From Streptosporangiales bacterium (GTDB lineage Bacteria > Actinomycetota > Actinomycetes > Streptosporangiales > Streptosporangiaceae), in assembly GCA_009380095.1 (NCBI GenBank), contig WHSL01000025.1, positions 1-41,333 of the forward strand: a stretch of DNA of 41,333 nt, read 5' to 3'. Positions 32,171 to 40,980 of the stretch are shown piece after piece. Position 1 is the stretch's first letter. Every line of letters begins with the position of its first letter. The notes below the pieces were generated by a model that was not told where the DNA came from, searched no databases, and saw only the letters and a program-made list of their open reading frames with translations. Made by a program: the position numbers and the translations under genes.

Positions 32171-34660
32171 ATGCCCCCGACCACCGCGAAGGCCGCCCGG
32201 CCGCGGCCCTCCCGGCGCGAGGGCGGGCCGTGGCTCGTCGCGCTGCTCAGCGCGCTCGTCACGGGCACGACGCTGGTCGCGGGCTTCCCTGACCTCAACA
32301 GCACGCTGCGGATCGTCATCACCGTGGCCTCCACCGTGGTGGCGGGCGTGGTGGCCTGGCTGCTGATCCCGCCCGCGGTGGCCGCGCCGCCGCCCGCGCC
32401 GCCGGCCGTCCCGGTGCCCGCCCAGCTGCCGCCCGACACGCCGTACTTCACGGGCCGTACGGACCTGCTCGCCGAGCTGGAGGCGGCGTTCGACGCGGGC
32501 GGCCCGTCCCGTTCGCCCACCATCATCGTGATCACCGGGCAGGCCGGGGTGGGCAAGACCGCGGTGGCCACCCGGCTGGCGCACCGCGTGCTCGGCAGGT
32601 TCCCGGACGGGCAGCTGTACGTGAACCTGCGCGGCGCCCAGTCCGACCCGCTGGCGCCCGGCGACGTGCTCATCGGCTTCCTGAAGGCGCTCGGCGTCGA
32701 CATGACGACCGCCCCCGGCGGCCTGGAGGAGCTGGTCCGGCTGTGGCGCACCTGGCTGGCCGGACGCCGCGTGCTCGTCGTGCTCGACAACGCCGCGAGC
32801 GAGGAGCAGGTCAAGCCGCTGCTGCCGAACGAACCCAGCTGCGCCGCGATCGTCACCAGCCGGCGGCCCCTGGAGCACCTCACCGGCACGCGCGCGCCGC
32901 TGGACGTGCTGCCCGCGGAGCAGGCGGTCGAGCTGCTCGGTCACCTCGCGGGCCAGGCGCGGGTGGCGGCCGACCCGGACGGCGCGCGGGAGATCGTGGA
33001 GCTCTGCGGCGCGCTGCCGCTGGCCGTGGCGATCGCCGGCGCCCGGCTGGCCGGCCGCCCGCATTGGCCACTCTCCCACCTGGCCGAGCGGCTGCGCGAC
33101 GCGCGCGGGCGGCTGTCCGAGCTGGGCGACGACGACCGGGGCGTACGGGCCAGCATCGGCCTCGGCTACCGCGCCTGCGACGAGCTGGAGCGGCTGGCGT
33201 TCCGCCGGCTCGGCCTGCTGGAGGCCCCGGACTTCCCGGCCTGGGTGGTGGCCGCGCTGGTGGACCGGCCCGCCGAGGCCGGCGAGGACATCACCGAGCG
33301 GCTCGTCGCCGCCCAGCTCGTGCAGCCCTCCGGTACGGACCCCACCGGCACGCTCCGCTACAAGCTGCATGACCTGGTCCGGGTGTACGCGCGGGAGCGC
33401 GCCGAGGCGGAGGAGGACGCGGCGGACCGTACCGCCGCCCTGGATCGGATGCTGGGCGGCTACGTGGAGCTGGCCAGCGTGGCCGCCGCGGCCCGCTGGC
33501 CGCAGGACTGGTCCGCCGAGTCCGGGGGCGCAGCCTTCTGGGCGCCGGGTGAGCGGGCCGCGCGGCCGGCCCGGGAGCGGCCCGCCGCCTGGCTCGCCGC
33601 CGAGCGCGCCTGCCTGGTGGAGGCCGTGGAGCAGGCGCACACGACGCGGCGGTGGGAGTCCTGCGCCGCGCTCGGCCGCGCCGTCGGCTCGCTCTGCCAC
33701 TCGCTGCGGTCGTTCTGGGGCGACTGGGAGAAGGTGGTCGGGCTGGCGCTCGACGCGGCGCGGCACTCGGGCGACCGGGTCGCGGAGGGCGCGCTGCTGC
33801 TGGAGCTGCAGGCGCTCTGCGCCGGCAAGGTGGACTGGGACCAGGCGCTGCGGCACGCGGAGGAGGCGCGGGCCGTCTTCGGCGAGCTGGGCGACCGCTG
33901 GTGGGCCGGGCGGGCCGAGCGCAGCATCGGGGTGACGCTGCGCGAGCGCGGCCGGCTCGCCGAGGCCGAGGGGCACCTCACCGCGGCCATCGAGACGTTC
34001 GGCGCGATCGGCGACCGCTGGTGGCAGGCGCGGACCCGGCGCAACCTCGCCGAGGTACGCGTCAAGCAGGGGCGGGCGGAGTCCGCGGAGGCGCTGCTGC
34101 GCGAGGCGCTGGCGCTGTTCCGCGAGCGCGGCAACCGGTACTCGGTGGCGCAGACGCTGCGCGCGCTGGGGGAGGTGCTGGACCGGCAGGACCGTACCGA
34201 GGAGGCGATGGCCTGCATCGAGGAGGCGCGGGAGCTGTTCCTGCTGCGCGGCGAGCGGTGGGACGAGGCGCGGGCGCTGCGCGCGCTCGGCGAGCTCGGC
34301 CGTCCCGGCGCGCAGCGGGAGGAGCTGGAGTATCTGCGGCGGGCGCTCGGCCTGCTGGGGGACCTGGGGGACCGGTGGGGGGTGGCCCGGACCGAGTGGA
34401 GCGTCGGGCAGGCGCTGCTGGGGCTGGACCGGCCGGACGAGGCGGCCGACTGCTTCCGCCGGTCCGCGGCGGAGTTCGACGCGCTGCAGGACCTGTGGTG
34501 GCGGTCGCGGGCGTGGCGGTCGCTCGGCCGCGCGCTGATCGCGGCGGGCCGTCCGGACGAGGCCCGTTCGCCGCTGGAGGACGCGCGGGCCGGATTCCGT
34601 ACGCTCGGCGACGCGGACGGCGAACGCCGCGTCGACGAACTCCTCGGCAAGACGAGCTGA
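32171..34660 (+). CDS. Membrane-anchored STAND (NB-ARC) NTPase with TPR repeats
   Basis: An 829-residue protein. Two transmembrane helices (about 21-38 and 46-67) are followed by a Pro-rich linker and a cytoplasmic NB-ARC switch ATPase: Walker A GQAGVGKT (123-130), Walker B VLVVLDNA, TSRRPL sensor, GALPLAVAIAG and a winged-helix region ending HDLVRVYARERA. Residues about 530-825 form at least six tetratricopeptide repeats with recurring RSLGEVL, GDRWW and AEAEGHLTAAIETF units. The core is like AfsR and GutR regulators, but the SARP DNA-binding domain is replaced by a membrane hairpin, so signalling through protein contacts is more likely than transcription. ATG 32171 is supported by the family start. 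No dedicated partner gene is obvious next to it. Confidence 0.87.
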   Translation: MPPTTAKAARPRPSRREGGPWLVALLSALVTGTTLVAGFPDLNSTLRIVITVASTVVAGVVAWLLIPPAVAAPPPAPPAVPVPAQLPPDTPYFTGRTDLLAELEAAFDAGGPSRSPTIIVITGQAGVGKTAVATRLAHRVLGRFPDGQLYVNLRGAQSDPLAPGDVLIGFLKALGVDMTTAPGGLEELVRLWRTWLAGRRVLVVLDNAASEEQVKPLLPNEPSCAAIVTSRRPLEHLTGTRAPLDVLPAEQAVELLGHLAGQARVAADPDGAREIVELCGALPLAVAIAGARLAGRPHWPLSHLAERLRDARGRLSELGDDDRGVRASIGLGYRACDELERLAFRRLGLLEAPDFPAWVVAALVDRPAEAGEDITERLVAAQLVQPSGTDPTGTLRYKLHDLVRVYARERAEAEEDAADRTAALDRMLGGYVELASVAAAARWPQDWSAESGGAAFWAPGERAARPARERPAAWLAAERACLVEAVEQAHTTRRWESCAALGRAVGSLCHSLRSFWGDWEKVVGLALDAARHSGDRVAEGALLLELQALCAGKVDWDQALRHAEEARAVFGELGDRWWAGRAERSIGVTLRERGRLAEAEGHLTAAIETFGAIGDRWWQARTRRNLAEVRVKQGRAESAEALLREALALFRERGNRYSVAQTLRALGEVLDRQDRTEEAMACIEEARELFLLRGERWDEARALRALGELGRPGAQREELEYLRRALGLLGDLGDRWGVARTEWSVGQALLGLDRPDEAADCFRRSAAEFDALQDLWWRSRAWRSLGRALIAAGRPDEARSPLEDARAGFRTLGDADGERRVDELLGKTS

Positions 34661-34683
34661 CCCGAGATCGACAAATTGTTGGT

Positions 34684-34707
34684 GGGGTGGGGCGGGTGAA
34701 CGGGGGG
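34684..34707 (+). other. G-quadruplex-like G-rich run before the broken transporter gene
   Basis: Runs GGGG, GGGG, GGG and GGGGGG with loops of 1, 1 and 5 bases, 24 bases past the STAND stop. It closely resembles the element upstream of hemL (29982-30010) and sits 27 bases before a GTG start. Confidence 0.4.
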
Positions 34708-34733
34708 TGAATCGCCGGGTTTAGGTTGTCGGC

Positions 34734-35365
34734 GTGAGTGCGACGGCGATCGGCTTGGTGCCGGCCGCGGCCGTCGTGCACGCCTCCTGGAACCTGCTCT
34801 CCAAGCAGGCCTCGGCCGCCGGCGGGGCGGCCTTCGTGTGGCTGGTGGCCGCCTGCTCCAGCGTGCTGTACGCGGTGCCCGCGATCGCGCTGATCGTGGC
34901 GGCCCGCCCCCAGGTGACCGGGCTGGGCGTGGTGTTCCTGATCGGCACCTCGGTGCTGCACGCGGGCTACTTCGTGGTGCTGCAGCACGGCTATCGGCAC
35001 GGTGACCTGTCCGTGGTGTATCCGCTGGCCCGGGGCACCGGGCCGCTGCTGTCCGGGCTCGCGGCGATCTGGCTCTTCGGCGAGGACCCAGGAGTGATCG
35101 GCGTCGCGGGGAGCTGGCCCTGCTCTGGCGGGACTACCGGCGGCAGGTGCTGGGCACCGCGGTGCTCGCCCCGCTGGCGTACGTGCTCGTGCTGATCGCG
35201 ATGGTGACCGCGCCGGTCAGCGCGGTGGCGCCGTTGCGCGAGGTCAGCGTGCTGATCGCGGTCATCATGGGCGGGCGGTTGCTGGCCGAGGGGGACCTGC
35301 GGCGGCGTCTCCCCGCGGCGGGCGCCATAGCCCTCGGCGTCGTCGCCATCGCCCTTTACGCGTGA
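34734..35365 (+). pseudogene. EamA/DMT-family transporter broken by internal deletion
   Basis: The first about 125 codons from GTG 34734 (preceded by TAGGTT, leaderless) read as a good EamA N-terminal half: hydrophobic helices from VHASWNLLSKQAS to YFVVLQHGYRHGDLSVVYPLARGT and WLFGEDPGVIGVAG. At about 35109-35111 the protein continues in another frame: ELALLWRDYRRQVLGTAVLA to VVAIALYA, the usual end of these carriers with the APLREVSVLIA motif. The two halves together have about 210 codons, while EamA proteins are about 290, so about 80-90 residues are missing and the total length is not a multiple of 3. An internal deletion with frameshift explains both. The frameshifted tail of the first half is cysteine-rich and not protein-like. 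An assembly error is less likely but possible. Confidence 0.88.
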
Positions 35366-35395
35366 CTCCTCCCCAATCTCCGCTGCTCGGAGCGG

Positions 35396-35401
35396 TACTC
35401 T
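35396..35401 (+). promoter_or_regulatory. -10 box TACTCT of the histidine phosphatase gene
   Basis: TACTCT ends 8 bases before ATG 35410; the transcript would start at or beside the start codon. Confidence 0.45.
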
Positions 35402-35409
35402 GAGCTGCG

Positions 35410-36042
35410 ATGTCTGAGATCACCGTCGTCCACCTGCTGCGCCATGGCGAAGTGGAGAACCCCAAGGGGGTGCTCTACGGGCGGCTTCCCGGGTACCACC
35501 TGAGCGATGCCGGCCGGCGCATGGCCGAGCTCGCGGCCGAGTGGTTCACCGGCCGCGACGTGGTGGCGCTGTTCTCCTCCCCGCTGGAGCGGGCCCGGGA
35601 GACCGCGGCGCCCCTGGCCACCGCGTTCGGCCTGCCCGTCGGCGTGGACGAGCGGCTGATCGAGGCCGGGAACAGGTTCGAGGGCCTGTCGTTCACCCGC
35701 CGCTCGTTGCGCGAGCCGCGGCACTGGTCGAAGTTCCACAACCCGTTCCGGCCGTCGTGGGGCGAGCCGTACAGTGAGATCGCGGCCCGGATGCTCGCCG
35801 CGGCCGAGCAGGCGCGCAAGGCCGGCGCCGGTCACGAGGTGGTCTGCGTGAGTCACCAGCTGCCCATCTTCACCGTGCGCCGGTTCGTGGAGCGGCGCCG
35901 GCTGTGGCACCGGCCGGACCGCCGGGAGTGCGGTCTGACCAGCGTGACCAGCTTCACGTACACGGACGACCGGATCGTGGCGGTGGACTACGCCGAGCCC
36001 GCCGGGCCGCTCGCCCGCCGTCCGGGCATCGCGGGGGCCTGA
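35410..36042 (+). CDS. Histidine phosphatase family protein (phosphoglycerate mutase-like)
   Basis: A 210-residue member of the RHG phosphatase superfamily. The catalytic LLRHGEVENPKG carries the phosphorylated His, SSPLERARETAAPLA the second basic site, and VCVSHQLPIFTVRRFV the second catalytic His; RFEGLSF and IEAGNRFEG show the usual acid residue. The substrate is unknown. It precedes the resA-ccdA-resB-ccsB genes, a conserved actinobacterial neighbour I also recall from Streptomyces. ATG 35410 comes 8 bases after a -10 box (leaderless); the next gene begins 88 bases on with its own promoter. Confidence 0.92.
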   Translation: MSEITVVHLLRHGEVENPKGVLYGRLPGYHLSDAGRRMAELAAEWFTGRDVVALFSSPLERARETAAPLATAFGLPVGVDERLIEAGNRFEGLSFTRRSLREPRHWSKFHNPFRPSWGEPYSEIAARMLAAAEQARKAGAGHEVVCVSHQLPIFTVRRFVERRRLWHRPDRRECGLTSVTSFTYTDDRIVAVDYAEPAGPLARRPGIAGA

Positions 36043-36130
36043 GGCCCACGCCGTTCGCCCGCGACGGTAGAGTCACAACTACTACGCTTTGTCGTTGAAC
36101 CGACGCTGTCACCCGAGAGCCGATCCTCCT

Positions 36131-36748
36131 GTGTCGTTCCTTCGCCCTGATTCCCGTCCAGGCCCACGTCGCGCCGTGCCCGCCGCCGTCTGCGGCGCGC
36201 TGGCGGCCCTGCTGCTCGCGGGCTGCGCCGGTCAGGCCGCCGGCTCCGGGCCGGACGGCGCGGACAACCGCTACGTCGCCGGCGACGGCTCCAGCCGGAG
36301 CATCCCCGCCGCCGAACGGGCGCCCGCCCCCGCCGTGGCCGGCACCACGCTCGACGGCGAGCGCACGTCGCTCGCCGACCGCAAGGGCAAGGTCGTGGTG
36401 ATCAACTTCTGGGCCTCCTGGTGCGCGCCCTGCCGGGCCGAGGCGCCGGCCCTGGAGGAGGTCGCCAAGGAGACCAAGGACGACGGCGTGGTCTTCCTCG
36501 GCATCAACATCAAGGACAACAAGGCGCCCGCGCAGGCCTTCGTCCGGAACTTCAAGACCTCGTATCCGAGCCTCTACGACCAGTCGGGCGCGGTCGCGAT
36601 GGGCTTCCGGCGGACGGTCCCACCCTCGGCCATCCCCAGCACGCTCGTCATCGACCGCCAGGGCCGGGTCGCCGCCGTGGTGATCGGCCAGACCAACTAC
36701 CGCGGCCTGAAGCGCCTCGTGGACCCGGTGGCGGCGGAACGCCCATGA
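36131..36748 (+). CDS. resA: TlpA/ResA-like thiol-disulfide oxidoreductase (lipoprotein)
   Basis: Reduces the heme-binding cysteines of apocytochrome c outside the membrane, taking electrons from CcdA. The 205-residue product has a signal peptide ending in LLLAGC (lipid-anchored Cys), then a TlpA/ResA thioredoxin fold with [11 protein letters not shown] (CxxC) and [14 protein letters not shown] (cis-Pro). GTG 36131 was chosen because it leaves a normal Arg-rich signal peptide; the TTG at 36089 is an alternative. TAGAGT at 36068-36073 is a likely -10 box. It begins the system II cytochrome c maturation set with ccdA 46 bases downstream. Confidence 0.92.
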   Translation: MSFLRPDSRPGPRRAVPAAVCGALAALLLAGCAGQAAGSGPDGADNRYVAGDGSSRSIPAAERAPAPAVAGTTLDGERTSLADRKGKVVVINFWASWCAPCRAEAPALEEVAKETKDDGVVFLGINIKDNKAPAQAFVRNFKTSYPSLYDQSGAVAMGFRRTVPPSAIPSTLVIDRQGRVAAVVIGQTNYRGLKRLVDPVAAERP

Positions 36749-36794
36749 TCACCGGAGCGAGCCGCGCGGAGCGCGTGAGGCGGGTGAGCGACCC

Positions 36795-37559
36795 ATGATC
36801 ATGACATCGGTCGCCGACACGGTCTCCGCGGGCTCGCTGCTGCTCGCGGTGCCGATCGCGGCCGCCGCCGGGCTCGTCTCCTTCCTGTCCCCGTGCGTGC
36901 TCCCGCTGGTGCCCGGCTACCTGTCGTACGTCACCGGGATGACCGGCGCCGACCTCGGCTCCGGCGACCCGGCGGCGGGCCGGGGCCGGATGCTGCTCGG
37001 CGGGCTCGGTTTCGTGCTCGGCTTCTCCGCGGTGTTCGTCTCCGCCGGGCTGTTCTTCGGCGGGGTCGGCGGCCTGCTGCTGGAGTACGCGCCGGTGCTC
37101 ACCCGCGTGCTCGGCGTGGCGACGATCGTGCTCGGCCTCGCCTTCCTGGGGCTCATCCCCGGGCTGCAGCGGGACCTCCGGGCGCTGCACCGGCTGCCCG
37201 CCGCCGGGCTGGCCGGGGCGCCGGTGCTCGGCGTGCTGTTCGGGCTCGGCTGGACCCCGTGCCTCGGCCCCACCCTGACCGTCGTCCAACTGCTCGCGTT
37301 CAGCGAGGCGAGCGCGGGCCGCGGCGCGCTGCTGTCCTTCGCGTACTGCCTCGGCCTCGGCCTGCCGTTCGTGGTCACCGCGGTCGCGTACCGCTGGGCG
37401 CTCGGCGCGTTCGGCGTGGTGAAGCGGCACTACCGGGTGGTCATGGGCCTCGGCGGCGGCATGCTCGTCACGCTCGGCCTGCTGCTGGTAACCGGCCTGT
37501 GGACGGACGTGACCGCCGGTCTCCAGGGCTGGGTCACCGGCTTCCGGACGGTGATCTGA
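36795..37559 (+). CDS. ccdA: Cytochrome c biogenesis protein CcdA
   Basis: A DsbD-family membrane protein that moves electrons from cytoplasmic thioredoxin to ResA. The 254-residue protein has six transmembrane helices and the two redox cysteines in [13 protein letters not shown] and [12 protein letters not shown], each followed by Pro, as the family requires. ATG 36795 is chosen (ATG 36801 also possible). It lies between resA and resB, with its stop immediately followed by the resB GTG. Confidence 0.94.
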   Translation: MIMTSVADTVSAGSLLLAVPIAAAAGLVSFLSPCVLPLVPGYLSYVTGMTGADLGSGDPAAGRGRMLLGGLGFVLGFSAVFVSAGLFFGGVGGLLLEYAPVLTRVLGVATIVLGLAFLGLIPGLQRDLRALHRLPAAGLAGAPVLGVLFGLGWTPCLGPTLTVVQLLAFSEASAGRGALLSFAYCLGLGLPFVVTAVAYRWALGAFGVVKRHYRVVMGLGGGMLVTLGLLLVTGLWTDVTAGLQGWVTGFRTVI

Positions 37560-39143
37560 GTGACGCAGACGACGCTCCGCGACATCGAGACCCGGCAGGA
37601 CGGCGGGCCCCGGCCGGCCGGCCTCGGCCCGCTCGGCTGGCTGCGCTGGGGGTGGCGGCAGCTCACCTCCATGCGCACCGCGCTGATCCTGCTGTTCCTG
37701 CTCGCGGTCGCCGCGGCGCCCGGGTCGTACCTGCCGCAGCGCGGGGTCGACCCCGGCAAGGTCACCGCGTACTTCCAGCAGCACAAGGAGCTCGCGCCGA
37801 TCCTGGACCGGCTGTCCCTGTTCGACGTCTACTCGGCGCCCTGGTTCGCCGCGATCTACCTGCTGCTGTTCATCTCGCTGGCGGGCTGCGTGATACCCCG
37901 GCTGGGGCAGCACACCCGCGCGCTGCGGGCCCGCCCGCCGGCCGCGCCGCGCAACCTGGGGCGGCTGCCGTACCACGCCACGTTCACCGTCACCGACGCT
38001 CCGGCGGACGTGCTCGCCGCCGCGCGCGCCACGCTCCGCGGCTACCGCGCCGACGGCACCGAGACCACGGTGGCGGCGGAGAAGGGCTACGCCCGGGAGA
38101 CCGGCAACCTGCTGTTCCACTTCGCACTGCTCGCGCTGCTGCTCGCCGTCGGCGCCGGCGCGGCGTTCGGCTACCGCGGGAACGTGCTGCTCAACGAGGG
38201 GAGCGGGTTCGCCAACACGGTCGCCGCCTACGACAGGTACATCCCCGGCTCGCTGGTCGGGGCGGGGGACCTGCAGCCGTTCTCCGCGCACCTGGAGGAC
38301 TTCGCGGCCACGTACGTGACCGAGGGGCGCACCCGCGGCCAGGCCTCGAGCTTCACCGCCAAGCTCCGCTACCGGGAGAGCCCGGAGAGCCCCGAGCGCC
38401 CCTACGACCTGCGGGTCAACCATCCGCTCGAGGTCGACGGCGCGAGGCTCTACCTGCTCGGCCACGGGTACGCGCCGGTCTTCAAGGTCACCGACGGCAA
38501 CGGCGAGGTGCCCTGGGACGGGCCGGTGCCGTTCCTGCCGCGCGACCAGATCACCTACACCTCCGAGGGCGTGGTGAAGGCTCCCGACGCCGGGCCGGAT
38601 CAGCTCGCCTTTCTCGGCTACTTCTTCCCCACCTCGGGCAAGACCGCGGACGGCAAGCTCACCTCCACGTTCCCCGCGCCCGATGACCCGACCGTCACGC
38701 TGCTGTCCTTCAAGGGCGACCTGGGGCTCGACGCGGGCGTGCCGCAGTCGGTGTACGCGATCGAGGCCAAGGGCCTCACCAAGATCGGCAAGTCCACCAC
38801 GCTGCGGCCCGGGGAGACCCTGGAGCTGCCGGACGGCGCGGGCTCCATCACCTTCACCGGGTACCGGGAGTGGGCGAGCCTGCAGATCACCAGCGACCCG
38901 GGCCGTACCTGGGCGCTCGTGGCGGCGGTGCTCGCGATCGCCGGGCTGCTGCCCGCGCTGACCGTGCGCCGGCGGCGGGTCTGGGTGCGGGCCCGGGCCG
39001 GCGACGGGGGCCGTACCGTGGTCGAGGTCGGCGGGCTGACCAAGGCCGACGGCGACGGCTTCGCCCCCGAATTCGACGAGATCACCGAGGGGCTGCGGGC
39101 GCGCCTGCGCGCCGCGCCCCCGTCCGTTGGCGACAAGGAGTAG
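37560..39143 (+). CDS. resB: Cytochrome c biogenesis protein ResB
   Basis: One half of the system II cytochrome c synthase that carries heme out and joins it to apocytochrome. The 527-residue protein has the family's membrane helices (WLRWGWRQLTSMRTALILLF, FAAIYLLLFISLAGCVIPRL, LLFHFALLALLLAVGAG and a C-terminal LVAAVLAIAGLLPAL) and a large extracytoplasmic domain between helices 3 and 4. ResB is often fused to CcsA; here it is separate. GTG 37560 abuts the ccdA stop with no gap. Confidence 0.94.
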   Translation: MTQTTLRDIETRQDGGPRPAGLGPLGWLRWGWRQLTSMRTALILLFLLAVAAAPGSYLPQRGVDPGKVTAYFQQHKELAPILDRLSLFDVYSAPWFAAIYLLLFISLAGCVIPRLGQHTRALRARPPAAPRNLGRLPYHATFTVTDAPADVLAAARATLRGYRADGTETTVAAEKGYARETGNLLFHFALLALLLAVGAGAAFGYRGNVLLNEGSGFANTVAAYDRYIPGSLVGAGDLQPFSAHLEDFAATYVTEGRTRGQASSFTAKLRYRESPESPERPYDLRVNHPLEVDGARLYLLGHGYAPVFKVTDGNGEVPWDGPVPFLPRDQITYTSEGVVKAPDAGPDQLAFLGYFFPTSGKTADGKLTSTFPAPDDPTVTLLSFKGDLGLDAGVPQSVYAIEAKGLTKIGKSTTLRPGETLELPDGAGSITFTGYREWASLQITSDPGRTWALVAAVLAIAGLLPALTVRRRRVWVRARAGDGGRTVVEVGGLTKADGDGFAPEFDEITEGLRARLRAAPPSVGDKE

Positions 39144-39146
39144 GCC

Positions 39147-40265
39147 GTGACCCCTTCGGCGTACGTGGCCGCCGCCCCGGCGGCGCAGGTGAACAGCGGC
39201 CTGGCGCAACTCAGCGACGACCTGATGATCATCGCGATCCTGGTCTACGCGGTGGCGCTGCTGGCCTTCACGATCGAGCTCGGGTACGGGCGGCGCCGCC
39301 GGACCGTGGCGGAGGCGGCCGAGGAGGCCGCGCCGGAGTTCGCGGGCGTCGCCGCGGCCGGCCGTACGACCGCGGCGGCCGGTGAGTCGGCGACGAGCGC
39401 GGTCGCGGGCGCTGGCGCAGTCACCGAGACCGGCGCGGCCGCGACCGGCGCGCCCGGGGCGAGTGCGGCCTCGGGCCGGCACGGGCCTGCGGACGACGCG
39501 GCCGGCGCGACCCACCGGGCCGGCGCGGTCGGCCTCGCCGCCACCGTGCTCGGGTTCCTCGTGCACGGTGGCATGGTGGCCACCCGCGGGCTGGCGGTGG
39601 ACCGCTGGCCGTGGGGCAACATGTACGAGTTCGTCGCGGCGATCACGCTCGGTGCCGTGGGCACGTTCCTGGTGGTCGCGTTCCGCTACCGGGCCCGCTA
39701 CCTCGGCGCGTTCGTGCTCATCCCGGTCCTGCTCGCGCTCGCCATCAACGTGCGCTACCTGTACGTGGACGCGGGCCCACTGGTCCCGGCGTTGCACTCG
39801 TACTGGATCGCCATCCACGTTACCGCCGCGATCATCGCCACCGGGGCGTTCACCGTCTCCGGCGCGTCGACCGTGATGTACCTGATGGCGGACCGCGCCG
39901 AGCGCAAGCGGGCGGCGGGGGAGGCCGTGAAGGGCGTGCTCGGGCGGCTGCCCGGCGCGGCGCTGCTGGACCGGCTGGCCCACCGGACCGTGGTCTTCGG
40001 CTTCCCGCTGTGGACGTTCGCGGTCATCGCCGGCGCGATCTGGGCGGACGAGGCCTGGGGCCGCTACTGGGGCTGGGACCCCAAGGAGGTCTGGTCGTTC
40101 ATCACCTGGGTGGTGTACGCGGGCTACCTGCACTCCCGGGCGACCGCCGGGTGGCGCGGGCGCAAGGCGGCGATCGTCTCGCTGATCGGTTTCGCCTGCC
40201 TGCTGTTCAACTTCTTCGCCGTGAACATCCTGTTCAGCGGGCTGCACTCGTACGGGGGCGTTTAG
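39147..40265 (+). CDS. ccsB: Cytochrome c biogenesis protein CcsB/CcsA (ResC)
   Basis: The heme-handling half of the system II synthase. The 372-residue protein has the tryptophan-rich heme site WGWDPKEVWSFITW and histidines in membrane helices (HGGMVATRGLAVDRWPWGN, ALHSYWIAIHV, VVFGFPLWTF). An extra Ala/Gly-rich linker of about 70 residues (about 55-120) follows the first transmembrane helix, longer than in Bacillus homologues. GTG 39147 starts 3 bases after the resB stop. It ends the cluster. Confidence 0.94.
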   Translation: MTPSAYVAAAPAAQVNSGLAQLSDDLMIIAILVYAVALLAFTIELGYGRRRRTVAEAAEEAAPEFAGVAAAGRTTAAAGESATSAVAGAGAVTETGAAATGAPGASAASGRHGPADDAAGATHRAGAVGLAATVLGFLVHGGMVATRGLAVDRWPWGNMYEFVAAITLGAVGTFLVVAFRYRARYLGAFVLIPVLLALAINVRYLYVDAGPLVPALHSYWIAIHVTAAIIATGAFTVSGASTVMYLMADRAERKRAAGEAVKGVLGRLPGAALLDRLAHRTVVFGFPLWTFAVIAGAIWADEAWGRYWGWDPKEVWSFITWVVYAGYLHSRATAGWRGRKAAIVSLIGFACLLFNFFAVNILFSGLHSYGGV

Positions 40266-40337
40266 CCCCGCCGAGGCGTGTAGTTCCCCCGAGGTCCGGC
40301 CTGGGGCCGGGCCCGGGCGGCCTGGGCGCCGCCGGGC

Positions 40338-40739
40338 TCAGTCGTCGTCGGTACGGTCGGGGTTGATGCGGCGGTCGAGACCGCGCAGGAAGTCGGGGTC
40401 GTCGTCGGGGCCCTTGGGCGCGGCCGTGGGGGACGCGGAGCCACCGAAGCCGCCCAAGTCATCGACACCGCCGAAGGAGGGGTCGACGAGGCCGGGCTCG
40501 CCGCTCGGCGCCGGGGGCGCCTGCGGGGCTTCGGCCGGGGTCTCGGCGCGCGGCGTCCGTGGCCGGCCGAGCACCAGCCACATCACCGCCCCGATGTGCA
40601 GGAGGGCGAGAATGAGTAGAACCCAGAGCGGTTTGGGGAGGTATCGACACTCTCGCGCGGGGGCGGTGAGCGCGTCGAACAGTGCGTAGACCCAGACCAC
40701 CAGGGCGATCAGACCGATGAGTCCACCGAGCATCGCCAT
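40338..40739 (-). CDS. PLD nuclease N-terminal (PLDc_N) membrane protein
   Basis: A 133-residue small membrane protein. Two transmembrane helices (LGGLIGLIALVVWVYALFDAL and LWVLLILALLHIGAVMWLVLG) flank the conserved RYLPKPLW of the PLDc_N family; a Pro/Gly-rich acidic tail follows (ending RINPDRTDDD). The family is often found as stand-alone membrane protein of unknown role. ATG 40739 lies 6 bases after TAGTCT (40746-40751), probably leaderless. It is convergent with ccsB. Confidence 0.85.
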   Translation of the reverse strand: MAMLGGLIGLIALVVWVYALFDALTAPARECRYLPKPLWVLLILALLHIGAVMWLVLGRPRTPRAETPAEAPQAPPAPSGEPGLVDPSFGGVDDLGGFGGSASPTAAPKGPDDDPDFLRGLDRRINPDRTDDD

Positions 40740-40745
40740 ACTTCG

Positions 40746-40751
40746 AGACTA
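40746..40751 (-). promoter_or_regulatory. -10 box TAGTCT of the PLDc_N gene
   Basis: TAGTCT ends 6 bases before ATG 40739; leaderless start, the same layout as at 5656. Confidence 0.5.
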
Positions 40752-40919
40752 ACCGCACTTGGGCCGTGCATAGTCCCGACCTTACTTTCCGGCCTCTTTG
40801 GGGACGATCGCGTTGCTGGAGGACAGGCCTTCCTGGACTGTAAATCGCCCGAGCATGCACCGCCGGTCATTGGGGTCAGACCGATATCCTCACGAATGGT
40901 GACCGATGATCACGAGGGG

Positions 40920-40948
40920 TGACGTTCAGCGTTCTCTCGGCTTACCCT
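40920..40948 (+). promoter_or_regulatory. Promoter of the charged ORF at the window end
   Basis: TGACGT, a 17-base spacer and TACCCT (40943-40948) lie 32 bases before ATG 40981. A strong GGGGAGG follows within the leader. Confidence 0.4.
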
Positions 40949-40980
40949 GACGGCGACCCGCGTTCAGGGGAGGCTGTTGC

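Noticed and set aside
36648-40247. A 1199-codon open frame on the minus strand, opposite ccdA, resB and ccsB
   Set aside because: It is a GC-bias shadow: the plus strand has clear conserved membrane proteins with motifs, while this frame is Arg, Gly, Gln and Glu-rich low-complexity sequence.
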